Of a stretch of 64,000 nt of DNA, positions 10,057-20,637 are shown one piece after another. Each line of letters opens with the position of its first letter. Position 1 is the stretch's first letter. Location of the stretch: contig JASKMD010000009.1 of NCBI GenBank assembly GCA_030144725.1, positions 372,001 through 436,000 of the forward strand, given 5' to 3'. The DNA comes from Haematococcus lacustris (lineage: Eukaryota; Chlorophyta; Chlorophyceae; Chlamydomonadales; Haematococcaceae). Both the position numbers and the translations under genes were made by a program. The notes under the pieces were generated by a model, which worked only from the letters and a program-made list of their open reading frames with translations, had not been told where the DNA came from and did no database searches.

Positions 10057-12510
10057 ATATCAAACTTCAGCTCTCTGGCTGCGCCGTTGACGAACTTGAC
10101 CAGCAAGCAAGTGGCTGCTGCGTATGACTGGGAACACTTTGGGGGGGCTGAGCTGGAAGCTTTTAATGCCCTGAAAGAGGCGCTCTGCTCTGCTCCTGTG
10201 CTGGCTCTGCCTGACTTCAGCAAACCTTTTGTAGTGTGCACCGATGCGTCGCTGGTAGGCACCGGAGGCGTGCTGATGCAAGATGGCAGACCAATTGCTT
10301 ACACAAGTAAAAAGATGTCCCCAGCTGAGACGCGCTATGCCACTGGAGAGCAAGAGCTGCTGGGTATCATCAGAGCAGTCAGAGAGTGGAGGTGTTATTT
10401 GGATGGAGCGGTTGATGTTACAATCCTGACTGATCACAATCCCCTCATCTACCTGCAAACACAGCCCAATCTGTCGAGGCGGCAGGTCAGATGGATGGAG
10501 GAGCTATCACGCTACAAGTATGAAATCAAATACATACCCGGTGCAACTAATGTGGCTGACCCCATCAGCCGTAATCCCGCTCTGGCCAATGAGGTGGCGC
10601 TAACAAGCTCATCATCACCACAAAATGCTGACTCTGAAGACGCCATGACTATGATCATGACGCTAAGCTCCCGGGCTGAAAGGCCAGTCTACGCCATAAC
10701 TACACGCCGCACTGCTGCCCGGCTGCGAGAGAATGCTGAGCTGGGGCAGGTGGCTGCCCGGGAGGCTGCCCAAAGAGCAAACCAGCTGGTCCCACCAGAA
10801 GATTTGGCTGCTGCCCATACGCCTGGCCAGGCAAGAATGACAAGTGCACAACAAAAGAAGGCGCAGCCAGGTGGGGGGGAATCCCTGCGGCAGCAACAAC
10901 AAACAATAGAGTCACAAAACAAATCAAACAAACAAGGTGATGACGAGCAGTCCACAACTGAGTCGGGTCCCTTAACCCTAATGCAGGCAATCAAACAAGC
11001 CTATGCGGCTGACACACGCTTTGCTGATGAGGCCTTCACATCGCAGCTGTACCAGTATGAGGGGCTGTGGCTGACTGAGTGGGGCAGAGTGGTGGTTCCT
11101 GATGACGCTGCGCTACGGAAGAAAGTGATATACACCATGCATGACACCAGGTCTGCTGGTCACTTGGGTATGACGAAGACCCTTGAGCAGGTGACGCGCT
11201 GGTTTACATGGCCCGGTGTGTCAGAGAATGTGAAGAGCTATGTGCGCAGCTGCCACTCGTGCCAAGTGAACAAGTCAAGTGCCAAGAAGCCTGCTGGCCT
11301 GCTGCAGCCGCTGCCCATACCTGAGAGACCATGGGACAGCGTGTCAATGGACCTCATAGTGAAGCTTCCTGCAAGTGGGCCCAACAAATATGACTCAATA
11401 TTAGTGTTTGTGGACAGACTAACAAAGATGGTACACCTGGTGAAGACCTGGGAGAGCATGACTGCCACACAGTATGCCAAGCTGTTCCTTGAGCATGTGT
11501 TCCGGCTGCATGGGATGCCAAGGAGTGTGGTCAGTGACAGAGGACCCCAGTTCCACAACAAATTCTGGGCTGAGGTGACCAAGCTGCTCCAGGTCCAGGT
11601 GAACCTATCCAGCGCCTACCACCCTGAAACAGATGGCCAAACAGAGCGTGTTAACCGGGTAATTGAGGAAATGCTGAGGCACTTCATCAGGCCTGACCAG
11701 CGGGACTGGGCGGAGTACTTACCTCTGGTGGAGTTCGCCATCAACAATGCCTGGCAGGAGTCGGTCCGCAGCACGCCCTTCTACCTGAATTACGGCTATC
11801 ATCCGCGGCTGGCTGAGCTGCTCGACTTGCCGCAGAAGGTGCCGCAGGCGCATGATTTTGTGAAGGGCATGAAGACAGCGGTTGAGCAAGCGAGGCAGTG
11901 CCTAGCGCGGGCGCAGAAGCGCATGAAGTCATATCAGGATAACAAACGGCGTGAGGCACTTTACCTGCCTGGTGACATGGTGCTGCTGAGCACACAGAAC
12001 ATGAGGGGTAAGGCTAACCAGCCTGGAGTCCGTAAGCTAAAGCCTCGCTATGTGGGCCCGTTCAGTGTGCAGTACATGGTAGGCAAGGCAGCTGTGAAGC
12101 TGTGGCTGCCAGATGAGTGGTCTCGACTCCACAACGTGTTTCATGTGTCCTTGGTGAAGCCCTATCGCACAGATGCTTCAGGGGCAGTGCCTGGGCTGGC
12201 TGGACCACCTCCTGTGCAGTGGCTAGATGGAGAGCCCCAATACACAGTGGAGAAGGTGGTGGGCCACAGGCTGGAGCCCAGCAAAGGCAAGCGCAAGGGC
12301 AAGTGCAAGAAGAGAAGGCTTGAGTTCCTGGTCAAGTGGCAAGGACACGGTGACGAGCATAACACTTGGGAGTTGAGCACTCAGCTGGTGGGCTGCCAAG
12401 AGCTGTTGGCCAGGTACCTGACAGAGCACAACCTGAGTGCCGAGGCTGAGGAGGCGGCTGATGGCGAGGCTGAAGCTAAGGATGATGTTGAAGCTGAGGC
12501 CCAGGCCTGA
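10057..12510 (+). pseudogene. Ty3/gypsy pol, 3' part (RNase H, integrase, chromodomain)
   Basis: Continuation of the chromovirus pol after the copia insertion. It starts with the end of the RT connection (NFSSLAAPLTNLTSK), then RNase H (CTDASLVGTGGVLMQ, TGEQELLGII, TDHNPL), an Arg/Gln-rich linker, the integrase zinc region (H...H...CHSCQ), and the DDE core seen as SMDLI, SDRGPQFHNKFW and DGQTERVNRVIEEML. It ends in a chromodomain (YTVEKVV ... FLVKWQGH ... NTWEL), which in chromoviruses steers integration to modified histone. An acidic Ala/Glu tail follows, and TGA is at 12508-12510. The frame is intact but has lost its upstream part to the copia element. Confidence 0.93.
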
Positions 12511-12626
12511 TGGTAGAGGCATAGTTGGAACTCAGACACCTAGCGCTAGTGTGGGCGCGAGTGATGGCACAATGTGCCTGAGCGGGGCAACACCACAGTG
12601 GTCAGCTGAGGACAGCTGAGCCAGGT

Positions 12627-12635
12627 GGGGGGGAA
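12627..12635 (+). other. Polypurine tract of first chromovirus
   Basis: GGGGGGGAA immediately before the 3' LTR, the expected plus-strand priming site. Confidence 0.7.
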
Positions 12636-12807
12636 TGTTACGTGACCATGTAAGGCTAAGCTAATGCCGGTTGAGAGATCTGGATCTCCCCTGTGAGAAG
12701 TGTGATGTGGTGAGGTGATCTGAGGCCGGGTTCGATTCCCGGGCAGACTTCCTGACAACGCCCAGTCTGTCATGGAGAACTCAGTCACCGCCACTCATCA
12801 CGCAACA
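12636..12807 (+). repeat. 3' LTR of first chromovirus
   Basis: Second copy of the 172-bp LTR, followed directly by the GCGGT target duplication. I see no difference from the left LTR, which implies a recent insertion. Confidence 0.95.
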
Positions 12808-12887
12808 GCGGTGAGCATTTGAGCAGCACCTTCCAGCCCTGCCCAGCTCGACTACCGGGTTTAACACTGCATTGTGCACTGCCGCAA

Positions 12888-13095
12888 TGTAGCGAACGGC
12901 TCCTCGAAGCCTAGCTCGCCTCTGAGTACTTCTGTACTGCAGTGTGACATGGTGGGCGAAAGGGGCAGGTGGGCCTTCGCGCACACCTGCTTCAGAGGTT
13001 CGACTCCTCGGGGGAAACGTTCTAAACCCTGGCCGTGTCACGCTGTGGGAACGAAGGTAGTTAACGGTTGTCAGCGTGGTGCCTTGCACGCTACA
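12888..13095 (+). repeat. 5' LTR of second chromovirus
   Basis: 208 bases, TG...CA ends. It holds a GCAGGTG/CACCTGC hairpin (12965-12990) followed four bases later by a T-arm-like GAGG-TTCGACT-CCTC (12995-13009). Confidence 0.95.
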
Positions 13096-13098
13096 TTT

Positions 13099-13114
13099 TG
13101 GTTTCCGACCGACG
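13099..13114 (+). other. Candidate primer-binding site, second chromovirus
   Basis: TGGTTTCCGACCGACG starting three bases after the 5' LTR, nearly the same as in the first chromovirus. Confidence 0.55.
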
Positions 13115-13146
13115 TTGCTTAACGTTAACCTTCTTTCCTAAGCAAT

Positions 13147-14181
13147 ATGACTGCTAACAAGGAACCTCCGCCTGGCGGAGACAAACGGGCTGAGCGTCCC
13201 GCTCCAGGGGGCCAGACTCCTGGTTCCCCGCCTCCAGCGACTCCAAGCACTGCCGCTGGGGTCCCAGCAGGAGTTCCTGGTGCAGCTGGGGCGCCAAATA
13301 CTGGCACGGCACCTGCTGCCAACAACACGCCCTCTCTTTCTGCCGCAGCCCCTGTTTTCGCAGACGTCGAGAAGATCACAGGCCTGCAGCCCGCCCAGGC
13401 GCTGGACTTGCTGAGATCTGTTCTGACTTCTCTGAACAGCATCGTTTCTGCCCAGCCTCAGGCTGCTCCTGTTCCTCCTGCAACTGCTGCTGGCGTTGGC
13501 CCTCTCTCGTATGCGGGAGCCCTGACAGCTGCGCCCATCCTCCCTGAAATCGGCACTTCTGCCGCAGCAGCTGCAGCTGATGAGATCCACCGCCTGCGCC
13601 AGCAGCTGGTGGGGGTCACTGCGCATCTGGAGGCTGCCCAGAACGAGGCTGTCCGCGTGCGAGCTGAGCTCTCGGAGATGGAAAGCCTGCAGGACCGCCA
13701 GAATGTGGTGATGAACCGCCTTAGGACTCCTCCTGGCCTTGCTGGAGGACCACCTCCCCCTGCCCATCGCGGCCCTTACTGGGACGTGTCCAGCAGCAGC
13801 AGCAGTGGAGGCCACCGTGGCAGTCGCCACAGCAGCCAAGGTGGGGGTCGCCATGCTGGCCGTGCTGCCCAGGCTACCCCTGCCACGGCCCCTGTGTGCC
13901 CAGCACCTGCTGCTGGCGGATCCACCCTGCCAATTTCTGGCTATGCGTGCCACCACTGCTGGAACCCCAATCACTTCCGTGACTACTGCAACCTGAAGCA
14001 CCTGCCAGCAGATGAGGCCCGCCGGGTCAGTGGCTACCCCCGCCCTGCTTCCCTGGGCCCCCCTTCCCGCCATGCCAACCCTCCTGGGGATCTCCCCCCC
14101 CGGCCCCAGAAGCGAGACCGCAGCCCCCCTGGCAAGGGTGGCTGGAAGCAGCAAGGCTCCAGGGGTGACCGGCGCCGTTGA
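13147..14181 (+). CDS. Gag of second chromovirus (344 aa)
   Basis: ATG at 13147 to TGA at 14179-14181. The first ~75 residues are Pro/Gly/Ala-rich and disordered. A predicted helical stretch follows (ADVEKITGLQPAQALDLL) and then a coiled coil around residues 140-185 (DEIHRLRQQLVGVTAHLEAA). A Ser/His/Gly linker leads to one canonical CX2CX4HX4C knuckle, CHHCWNPNHFRDYC, near residue 265, and a basic tail. I do not recognise a typical capsid core, so this Gag may be divergent or shortened. The pol frame continues in the same frame directly after the stop. Confidence 0.85.
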   Translation: MTANKEPPPGGDKRAERPAPGGQTPGSPPPATPSTAAGVPAGVPGAAGAPNTGTAPAANNTPSLSAAAPVFADVEKITGLQPAQALDLLRSVLTSLNSIVSAQPQAAPVPPATAAGVGPLSYAGALTAAPILPEIGTSAAAAAADEIHRLRQQLVGVTAHLEAAQNEAVRVRAELSEMESLQDRQNVVMNRLRTPPGLAGGPPPPAHRGPYWDVSSSSSSGGHRGSRHSSQGGGRHAGRAAQATPATAPVCPAPAAGGSTLPISGYACHHCWNPNHFRDYCNLKHLPADEARRVSGYPRPASLGPPSRHANPPGDLPPRPQKRDRSPPGKGGWKQQGSRGDRRR

Positions 14182-15582
14182 GGCTTTGCCCAACCAGTGC
14201 GCCAGGCCTGTATTGGTGCCTGTGGGACTGTGCCAGTTAAGCAGGCATGTTTGCCAAGGGACAGTGCTGCAGACGACAGTGTTTTACACTTCTCGTTCTC
14301 TGGCAAGGTGAATGGTAGGGACTGCACCATGCTCTTTGATAGCGGTGCAGCAGCAAGTTTCATTAATTGTGCAGCTGTTGAGATGTACTCTCTGAGTAGC
14401 TACAGACTGCAGCAGCCTAGGGAGTTCCAGGTTGCAAATGGCCAGCCTGTCATGTGCACACATGCATGCACTGTACAGCTGCAGGTCCAGTCTTTGAACT
14501 GCCAAGTAGACTTGTTAGTTATGCCAGAGATGTTCTCTGCTTTTGATGTGTTAATGGGTAGCGACTGGTTGCAGTCCAATGGTGCTTTGCTGGATTACCT
14601 GGCGCGTACAGTGACCCTGCAGATGTCAGCTAACAAGACTGTGCTCAAGTGTGAGCCTGCAGCGCCAATTCTGGCCCCACACTGTGCCCATATACTGGCC
14701 AAGCATAGTCATGCTACAGTGTCAGCTAAGGTTGCCTACAAGTGGTTAAGAAAAGGAGGCCAATCTCTGGTCGCTCTGATTTCCTCTCAACCCGTCAACC
14801 TTACCCCCCCTCCAGCAAATCTGCTGTCCGTGCACCCTACCCCTTCTCCAGCAAATCTGCTGTCCAATGACCCTGTCCCTCACACTCAATCAACAACATC
14901 ACCCCCTGACATACCTATCAATTACCCTATCAACATCCCCCATGCTGTGGCAGCTCAGCTGACAGCGCTCATATCTGAGTTTGAGGACGTCTTCGCACCC
15001 TTCAACAAACTGCCCCCTCAACGTCCAGTGGGACATACCATCCCTCTTCAGCCTGGCTGTAAGCCACCAGCTTTGCCGTCTTATAAGATGAGCCAACCTG
15101 AGCTGCTGGAGATGAAGAAGCAGGTTGCTGCTTTCCTGGAACAGGGCATCATTGAGCCGTCATCCTCACCCTATGCTGCCCCTGTCCTCTTTGTGAAAAA
15201 GAAGTCAGGTGAGTTGAGGATGTGCGTAGATTACCGCCAACTCAATAAGATAACCCTAAGGGATCAATACCCACTGCCTAGAGTGGATGACCTGTTTGAC
15301 AGGTTAGCTGGTTGCACGGTGTTCTCATCACTTGATCTACAGGCTGGTTATCACCAGATTAGGATCCCTGATGAGGATGTGCCCAAGACAGCTTTCAGGA
15401 CACCTACTGGCTTGTACCAGTTTAAGGTGCTATGCTTTGGCTTAACCAATGCACCTGCCACGTTTCAACGTGTTATGAATAATGCTTTTGCTGATGTCAT
15501 TAATGACTGTGCTCTGGTGTATATTGATGATATACTCATCATGTCCAAATCATGTCCAAATCAGATCACTTCAATCATCTGA
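14182..15582 (+). pseudogene. Pol of second chromovirus, 5' part (protease, RT)
   Basis: Open in the same frame as gag right after its TGA; the first usable start-like codon is a GTG at 14197, so expression would need readthrough or internal initiation. A retropepsin-like protease shows FDSGAAASFI near residue 45. After a Pro-rich spacer comes the [47 protein letters not shown] and the YIDD box. The frame then shifts at an 11-bp tandem duplication of CATGTCCAAAT (15540-15550, 15551-15561) and stops at 15582. RT is therefore cut just after its catalytic box. Confidence 0.9.
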
Positions 15583-17924
15583 GGAGAGTGTTGGAGCTGC
15601 TCAGGAAACATCAGTTTCAAGCCAAGCTGTCAAAATGTGAGTTTCTAAAAACTGCCCTGAAATTTCTGGGTCACATAGTCAGTGACCAGGGTATTGCTGT
15701 TGACCCTGATAAGGTGAAATCCATCACCTCCTGGCCTGTGCCACGCAGCTTGACTGCAATACAGCAATTCCTGGGTGCAGCCAATTTTGTGCGCAAATTT
15801 GTACACAATTTTAGTGCTCTTGCAGCACCGCTCACTGATCTGACTGGTAAAGTCGGCATTGAGTTTAACTGGCATAAGTGGCCTGATGATAAACTACAGG
15901 CTTTTGATGCTCTCAAGCATGCAATATCTAAAGTACCTCTACTTAAAATACCCGATATCACTAAACCTTTCCAGGTATATTGTGATGCCTCTTTGCAAGG
16001 CGTTGGAGCTGTGCTCATGCAAGAGGGTTACCCTCTGGCTTATTTAAGCAAAAAGCTGATTCCAGCTGAAAAGAACTACACCACTGGAGAGCAGGAATTA
16101 CTTGCTATCATTACTGCGTGTAAAGAGTGGCGTTGCTACCTGGAAGGTGTCCCTTTCACTCTGTATACAGATCACAAGCCCTTGGTGGCTCTGAAAACAC
16201 AAAAAGTCTTATCTAGACGCCAAACCAGATGGTTAGAGTTCCTCTCACGGTATAATTTTACCATAGAATACCTGCCTGGTGATACTAACCCTGCTGACCC
16301 CCTGTCACGCATACCTGATGCTCCTGTCACAAACCCTGTCATGGTTATGACCAGGAGCAGGAAGCGCCTTTTGGAGGGGGAGGAAGCTACTGTGCAGCAA
16401 CAGCAGCCAGTGGTGCAGCAGCCGCAGCAGGAGCCGCAGCCACAGCTGGTGCTGGAGCAGCCATTGCCCCCACCCCCTGTGCCTTTGCACCCTCTGCATG
16501 CTGTCAATATGACAGAGCAGCTGCTGGCAGCGTATGCAGCAGATGATGCTTTTGCCAGCATGGTGGATCAGTATGATCAGGATCAGCATGGGCTGTATCG
16601 CACCAGAGAAAGGAACCAGATAGTGGTCCCTAACTGCCCAGAGCTCAAAACCAGGATATTGGTGGAGATGCATGATGCGCAGTTTGCAGGTCATGTGGGT
16701 ATTACCAAGACGCTGGAGCGTATCTCCAGGATGTTCTGGTGGCCCCGCATGAGGTCTGAGGTACGCCATTATGTGGCCAACTGTGATGCTTGCCAGCGTA
16801 ACAAATCTGTTAATACCAAACCTGGAGGTCTGCTCACGCCTCTGGCCATACCCTATGATAGATGGGAGTCTATTTCAATGGACCTAATTACTAAGCTACC
16901 CCCTGGTGAACATGGCTTTGATGCCATTGCCGTGTTTGTAGACAGGCTATCTAAAATGGTGCACTTTGTGCCTTGCCGTGAGTCTATGAATGCTGAGAGC
17001 TTCGCCCGTCTCTTCATTGACAATGTGTTTAAACACCATGGAGTACCCAGGGAAATCATCTCTGATAGGGGCTCCCATTTTACTAATCATTTCTGGGCGT
17101 CAATTATGACCATGCTTGGTGTAAAGGAATATAAGTCTAGTGCCTATCATCCACAGTCTGATGGTCAGACTGAGAGGTACAATCGTACCCTAGAGGAAAT
17201 GCTTCGTCATTATATCTCACCTGCTCAGTCTGACTGGCCCTTCTTCCTATCTCTAGCTGAGTTTGCTGTCAACAACAGTTGGCAGGAGTCCATCCAGTCC
17301 ACGCCCTTCTTGGTCAATACTGGCCAGTCACCTCTAACACCTGCCCTGCTGGAGCTGCCTGGCGAGGTGTACTGCCCCACTGCCAGGAGACTGTCTGAGT
17401 GGTGGCAGAGCAATGTCAAGCAGGCTCGCCACTTCATGGAACTGGCTCAGCGGCGACAGGCCTATATGGCCAACAAAGGACGCAAGGAAGTGGAGTACCA
17501 CACTGGTCAGTTGGTGCTTCTTAGCACTAAGAACCTCAGGATGAAGCCAGGTAAGGCTAAGAAGCTGCTGCCTAGGTTCATAGGAGCTTTCAAGGTGCTA
17601 GAGCATGTAGGTCCTGTTGCTGTTCGCCTAGACCTGCCACAAGCCATGGCGCGCATGCACCCTGTGTTCCATGTGTCTCTTCTGAGACCCTACACCAGTG
17701 AGCATCCTCACTTGCCTCCTCCTGTGGAGTGGTTGGATGAGGCACCTCTGTATGAGGTGGAGAAGTTGCTTGCCCATCGTGGCGTACGTGCTGGTAAAGC
17801 ACGAGGCTACTTAGTCAAGTGGCAGGGTTATGATGACTCTTACAACACATGGGAGCCAAGGAATAACCTTGTGAACTGCCTAGAAGTGTTGACTGCATAT
17901 AATGCAGTGCATGGTTTGTCCTAG
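15552..17924 (+). pseudogene. Pol of second chromovirus, 3' part (RT thumb, RNase H, integrase, chromodomain)
   Basis: 790 codons in the frame created after the duplication. The RT connection shows FLGHIVSDQG and FLGAANFVRKF. RNase H shows YCDASLQGVGAVLMQ, TGEQELLAII and TDHKPL. The integrase has the HHCC zinc region (ending CDACQRNK) and the DDE core in SMDLITKLP, SDRGSHFTNHFW and DGQTERYNRTLEEML. The C-terminal chromodomain has YEVEKLLAH, YLVKWQGYDD and NTWEP. Apart from the upstream frameshift nothing is broken, so the damage looks recent, in line with the near-identical LTRs. Confidence 0.92.
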
Positions 17925-17996
17925 CATCACTAATTAGTGTTGCGAGTCCTCGTGTTCTCACGAGGGCGGAACGTTTCCTCTTTGGAGGGGGAGGAA

Positions 17997-18204
17997 TGTA
18001 GCGAACGGCTCCTCGAAGCCTAGCTCGCCTCCGAGTACTTCTGTACTGCAGTGTGACATGGTGGGCGAAAGGGGCAGGTGGGCCTTCGCGCACACCTGCT
18101 TCAGAGGTTCGACTCCTCGGGGGAAACGTTCTAAACCCTGGCCGTGTCACGCTGTGGGAACGAAGGTAGTTAACGGTTGTCAGCGTGGTGCCTTGCACGC
18201 TACA
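17997..18204 (+). repeat. 3' LTR of second chromovirus
   Basis: Same 208-bp unit with a single visible substitution (C at 18032). It is preceded by the polypurine tract GGAGGGGGAGGAA (17984-17996) and followed by the CGCAA target duplication. Confidence 0.95.
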
Positions 18205-18329
18205 CGCAAGCAGCGCTACCCTAATTCGACTGGGAGTGCTCTGCTGTTCTGCAGTGCTCGTGTACGGCTCTGCTGTTCTGCAGGCGCTCAACATCCGGCG
18301 GTGAGTAACCAGCTGGTACCGACCCTGCG

Positions 18330-18669
18330 AACTATGACGCTACCCTGGACGGCCCGCCCTCAATCATTCGGGCAGGGAGTGGGTGCACATCTCGGACGGG
18401 GGAGATAACAGCCGCGTGGAAGAAGGAGGAGAACGGAGAGAGGATCGCCAGGCACGCGGTGGCAGGAGCCTGCCAGGGTGCAGCGACATTAGAAGCGGCC
18501 GAAAGGCGGCAGTTTGCTGCCCAGCAGCGTGTTGAGCTGCGCCAGGCAGAGGAACAGAGGCGGCAGGCACAGCTGGGGCGGCAGCGGGTCTCCTGGCTGG
18601 TCCATGTGCCCATCCACACCGTGCAATTCCCCACAGGCACTTTGTGCATGCCTGCTGTGCATTGCACCG
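18330..18669 (+). pseudogene. Gln/Arg-rich coiled-coil coding fragment, cut by a transposon
   Basis: An open stretch reading ...WKKEENGERIARHAVAG... then LEAAERRQFAAQQRVELRQA and further Glu/Gln/Arg heptads, which look like a coiled coil. It ends at the inverted-repeat element that begins at 18670. No start codon, splice context or family is clear. It may be an exon of a host gene or transposon cargo. Composition favours coding, but the evidence is weak. Confidence 0.3.
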
Positions 18670-19663
18670 GGTCACCCCCGCCATTGGCTGCACCCCCATG
18701 GCTCAAGACATAACATCTAACTCATTTTTGCACGGATGAGGCCGCCGATCGGCGCGATGAGCTGGCGATGGCCTGACTAGAGTGCAGCCAGCCCCAGCAG
18801 TTTGCCGGGTGGCTGGCCCCCAACACGCGACGTGTTCTGGCGCCACGCAGACACTCTTGGCGACCGCTAGAGGCAGCCTGGACCCAACGCGGCGTGAATG
18901 GCGCATCCAAACTATTGCATTGCATATCAAACCAGCATGCAACAGCGCTTAATATCGCATTCTTCAACACGGGTTCAGTCCACATGTGACAGCAATGCAA
19001 AATGGTTTCCACATCGGTGTTTGTGATTACTTTGCAGCCAAGTGCAGCTAGAATCAGTCAAAAAGATGCAGAAACTGAGCTGTTAACTATGTGTACCGCT
19101 TACACATGAAACGGCCCACATATGAAGGCAACGCGTTTCTGTCTTCCGGAACGTATATAGTACCACACAAGGAGCCGCACAGAGCTTGCAGTCCATCATT
19201 CGACGTCCTGGTTGGATAGATAACCGGCCGAGAAAAATGCCCACATCGAGGGAATTTGACATGGGGTGGCGTGACACGAGTTGCACGCTGTTCGGGTGCA
19301 GGGACAGCCACAAGCCATACCACCACTCTTAAACATGCCATCAGCACTAGCACTAGCACTAGAACACATGTCAGGGGGGGTAAGTACCCAGTACTGCGCC
19401 CGACGAAAACTCAAACATTTGAAAAGCTGGGCCGCTGAGCGCGATAGCTGTTCTCTGATTACAGCCCCACTAAGTGTGCTATTCCCGACACAACGCGACC
19501 TAATCTCTCAGCACCCCCGCCCGCCCCGGCACTGGTGCACATCAGCCCGAGCAGCCCGCTAGCTTCGCTTTGATGAGCTGCACCGCCCTGCGCAAAAATC
19601 GCTGTAAAACTCTTAAAGACCGGTCGGAGTTTATCAGGGGTGCAGCCAATGGCGGGGGTGACC
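18670..19663 (+). mobile_element. Short member A of the 4-bp-duplication TIR family
   Basis: 994 bases with perfect 27-bp terminal inverted repeats beginning GGTCACCCCCGCCATTGGCT. It is flanked by the 4-bp duplication ACCG (18666-18669, 19664-19667). There is no transposase frame. Its left ~350 and right ~550 bases match the ends of the long member at 38385-40642, so it looks like an internal-deletion derivative. The superfamily is not clear to me: 4 bp does not fit TA, TTAA, 3-bp Harbinger or 8-bp hAT targets. Confidence 0.85.
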
Positions 19664-19667
19664 ACCG

Positions 19668-20637
19668 TCAATCACAGCAAACGTGTCGAGAGGGGCAACC
19701 TAAGCACTGGCACATAGGCACATGGAGGTGGACATGTGTTTTTCTTGTCATGGTTGTTTCTCTGGAGTGCCCTTTATACTCCTTGGAGCACATGGTTGGA
19801 CGTTCAATTGTCAGCCTGACGTGCCTTATCCTCTCCGATAGAAGCCCCTCGCTGGAGCCAGTCGTGCTGTGGGACTGTCGTTGCTGCTGCCAATGTGGGC
19901 CAGAAAGCAAGAAGTCGACCAGAGGCAGTACCTAGATCGCCGACCTTGCATGAAAGTTTCATTAAAACACCAGTATTCGTTTTTGCCAATGGCGCTTCAT
20001 GGCGTGGTGCGTTCCAACCTGATGTAGCTCACAGACATTGGCGACACTCTTGATCTGACGATCAGACTTCAGGGGCGTGCATGGCCAGCCTACCAAAGCA
20101 CGCCATGTTTACATCCACACCACTTCATCAGTCCGTTCACTCTTCCATGCTGCACCAGCTGCAATACCCTGTACACCTCCTACAACTTACAACATACAAA
20201 CTCATCACTTAGCAGTCCAAGCATGCATCCCGTCCTTGCACACCTCACATCAATACAAGGTCTGCATGTTAGATAGCATGATGAAACACAGTGTGGATAA
20301 AAATCAACTACAATGCGTTGTTGTCTCCAAACAAAACATCCATCATTCTGTAGAGATCACCCGCAGTGCTGCCACCACAGGGAGCTGGGGTCAAGCTGCA
20401 GTTATTGTGATGCAAGCTGGGCATGCATGAAGAGCAGGCATGTGCATGTGTGGATGCCGGTGTTCTAGATCTTTGTTGTGTGGCATTACTGTGCATGGCA
20501 TAGGAAATCAAACAACACATAGCACATTGCAACATGCAGCCCATACCAGTGTGGCGGCCAGACCCTACAAATCCTGGTCTCAGGCCAGCTCAGCCTGGTC
20601 CGCATGGCGTCCATTTCCTTCACGCAAGGGTTCGAAT
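19668..20637. other. Gene-free stretch with an old diverged repeat
   Basis: No gene is supported. Bases ~19720-19800 (near GGAGGTGGACATGTG) resemble, with many changes, the sequence right of another element at ~24225-24305. Both flanks therefore carry an older repeat into which, or with which, the TIR elements moved. A TTACA (TGTAA on the minus strand) at 20187-20191 could serve the minus-strand gene model to the right. Confidence 0.35.

Larger units (their letters stand above)
2705..12807 (+). mobile_element. Ty3/gypsy chromovirus, gag/protease-deleted, split by a copia element
   Basis: The element is bounded by two 172-bp LTRs (2705-2876 and 12636-12807) that look identical, begin TG and end CA, and are flanked by a perfect 5-bp duplication GCGGT (2700-2704, 12808-12812). 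Gene order RT, RNase H, integrase, chromodomain marks a Ty3/gypsy chromovirus. A 16-base primer-binding candidate lies two bases after the left LTR and a G-tract just before the right LTR. Two lesions are visible. An internal deletion joins a short gag remnant to the RT start near 3347, removing the zinc knuckle and protease. A complete copia element sits at 4037-10056 inside the RT-to-RNase H region. Without the copia DNA the element is about 4.1 kb. The intact LTR pair and target duplication suggest it moved in the deleted form, probably helped in trans (inference). Confidence 0.95.
12888..18204 (+). mobile_element. Second Ty3/gypsy chromovirus, full structure, frame-damaged
   Basis: A 5317-bp element with 208-bp LTRs (12888-13095, 17997-18204) that differ by one base as far as I can see (T12923 against C18032). 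It is flanked by a perfect duplication CGCAA (12883-12887, 18205-18209). It has a primer site at 13099-13114, a gag frame with zinc knuckle, then protease, RT, RNase H, integrase and chromodomain. Two coding lesions are present: an in-frame TGA between gag and pol (14179-14181) and an 11-bp tandem duplication in RT (15540-15561). It lies 80 bases right of the first chromovirus. Confidence 0.96.

Noticed and set aside
2705..18204. Endogenous virus (caulimovirid or env-bearing retrovirus)
   Set aside because: Gene order, LTRs, 5-bp duplications and chromodomains or copia order fit LTR retrotransposons; no movement protein, coat of caulimovirid type or env-like frame is present.
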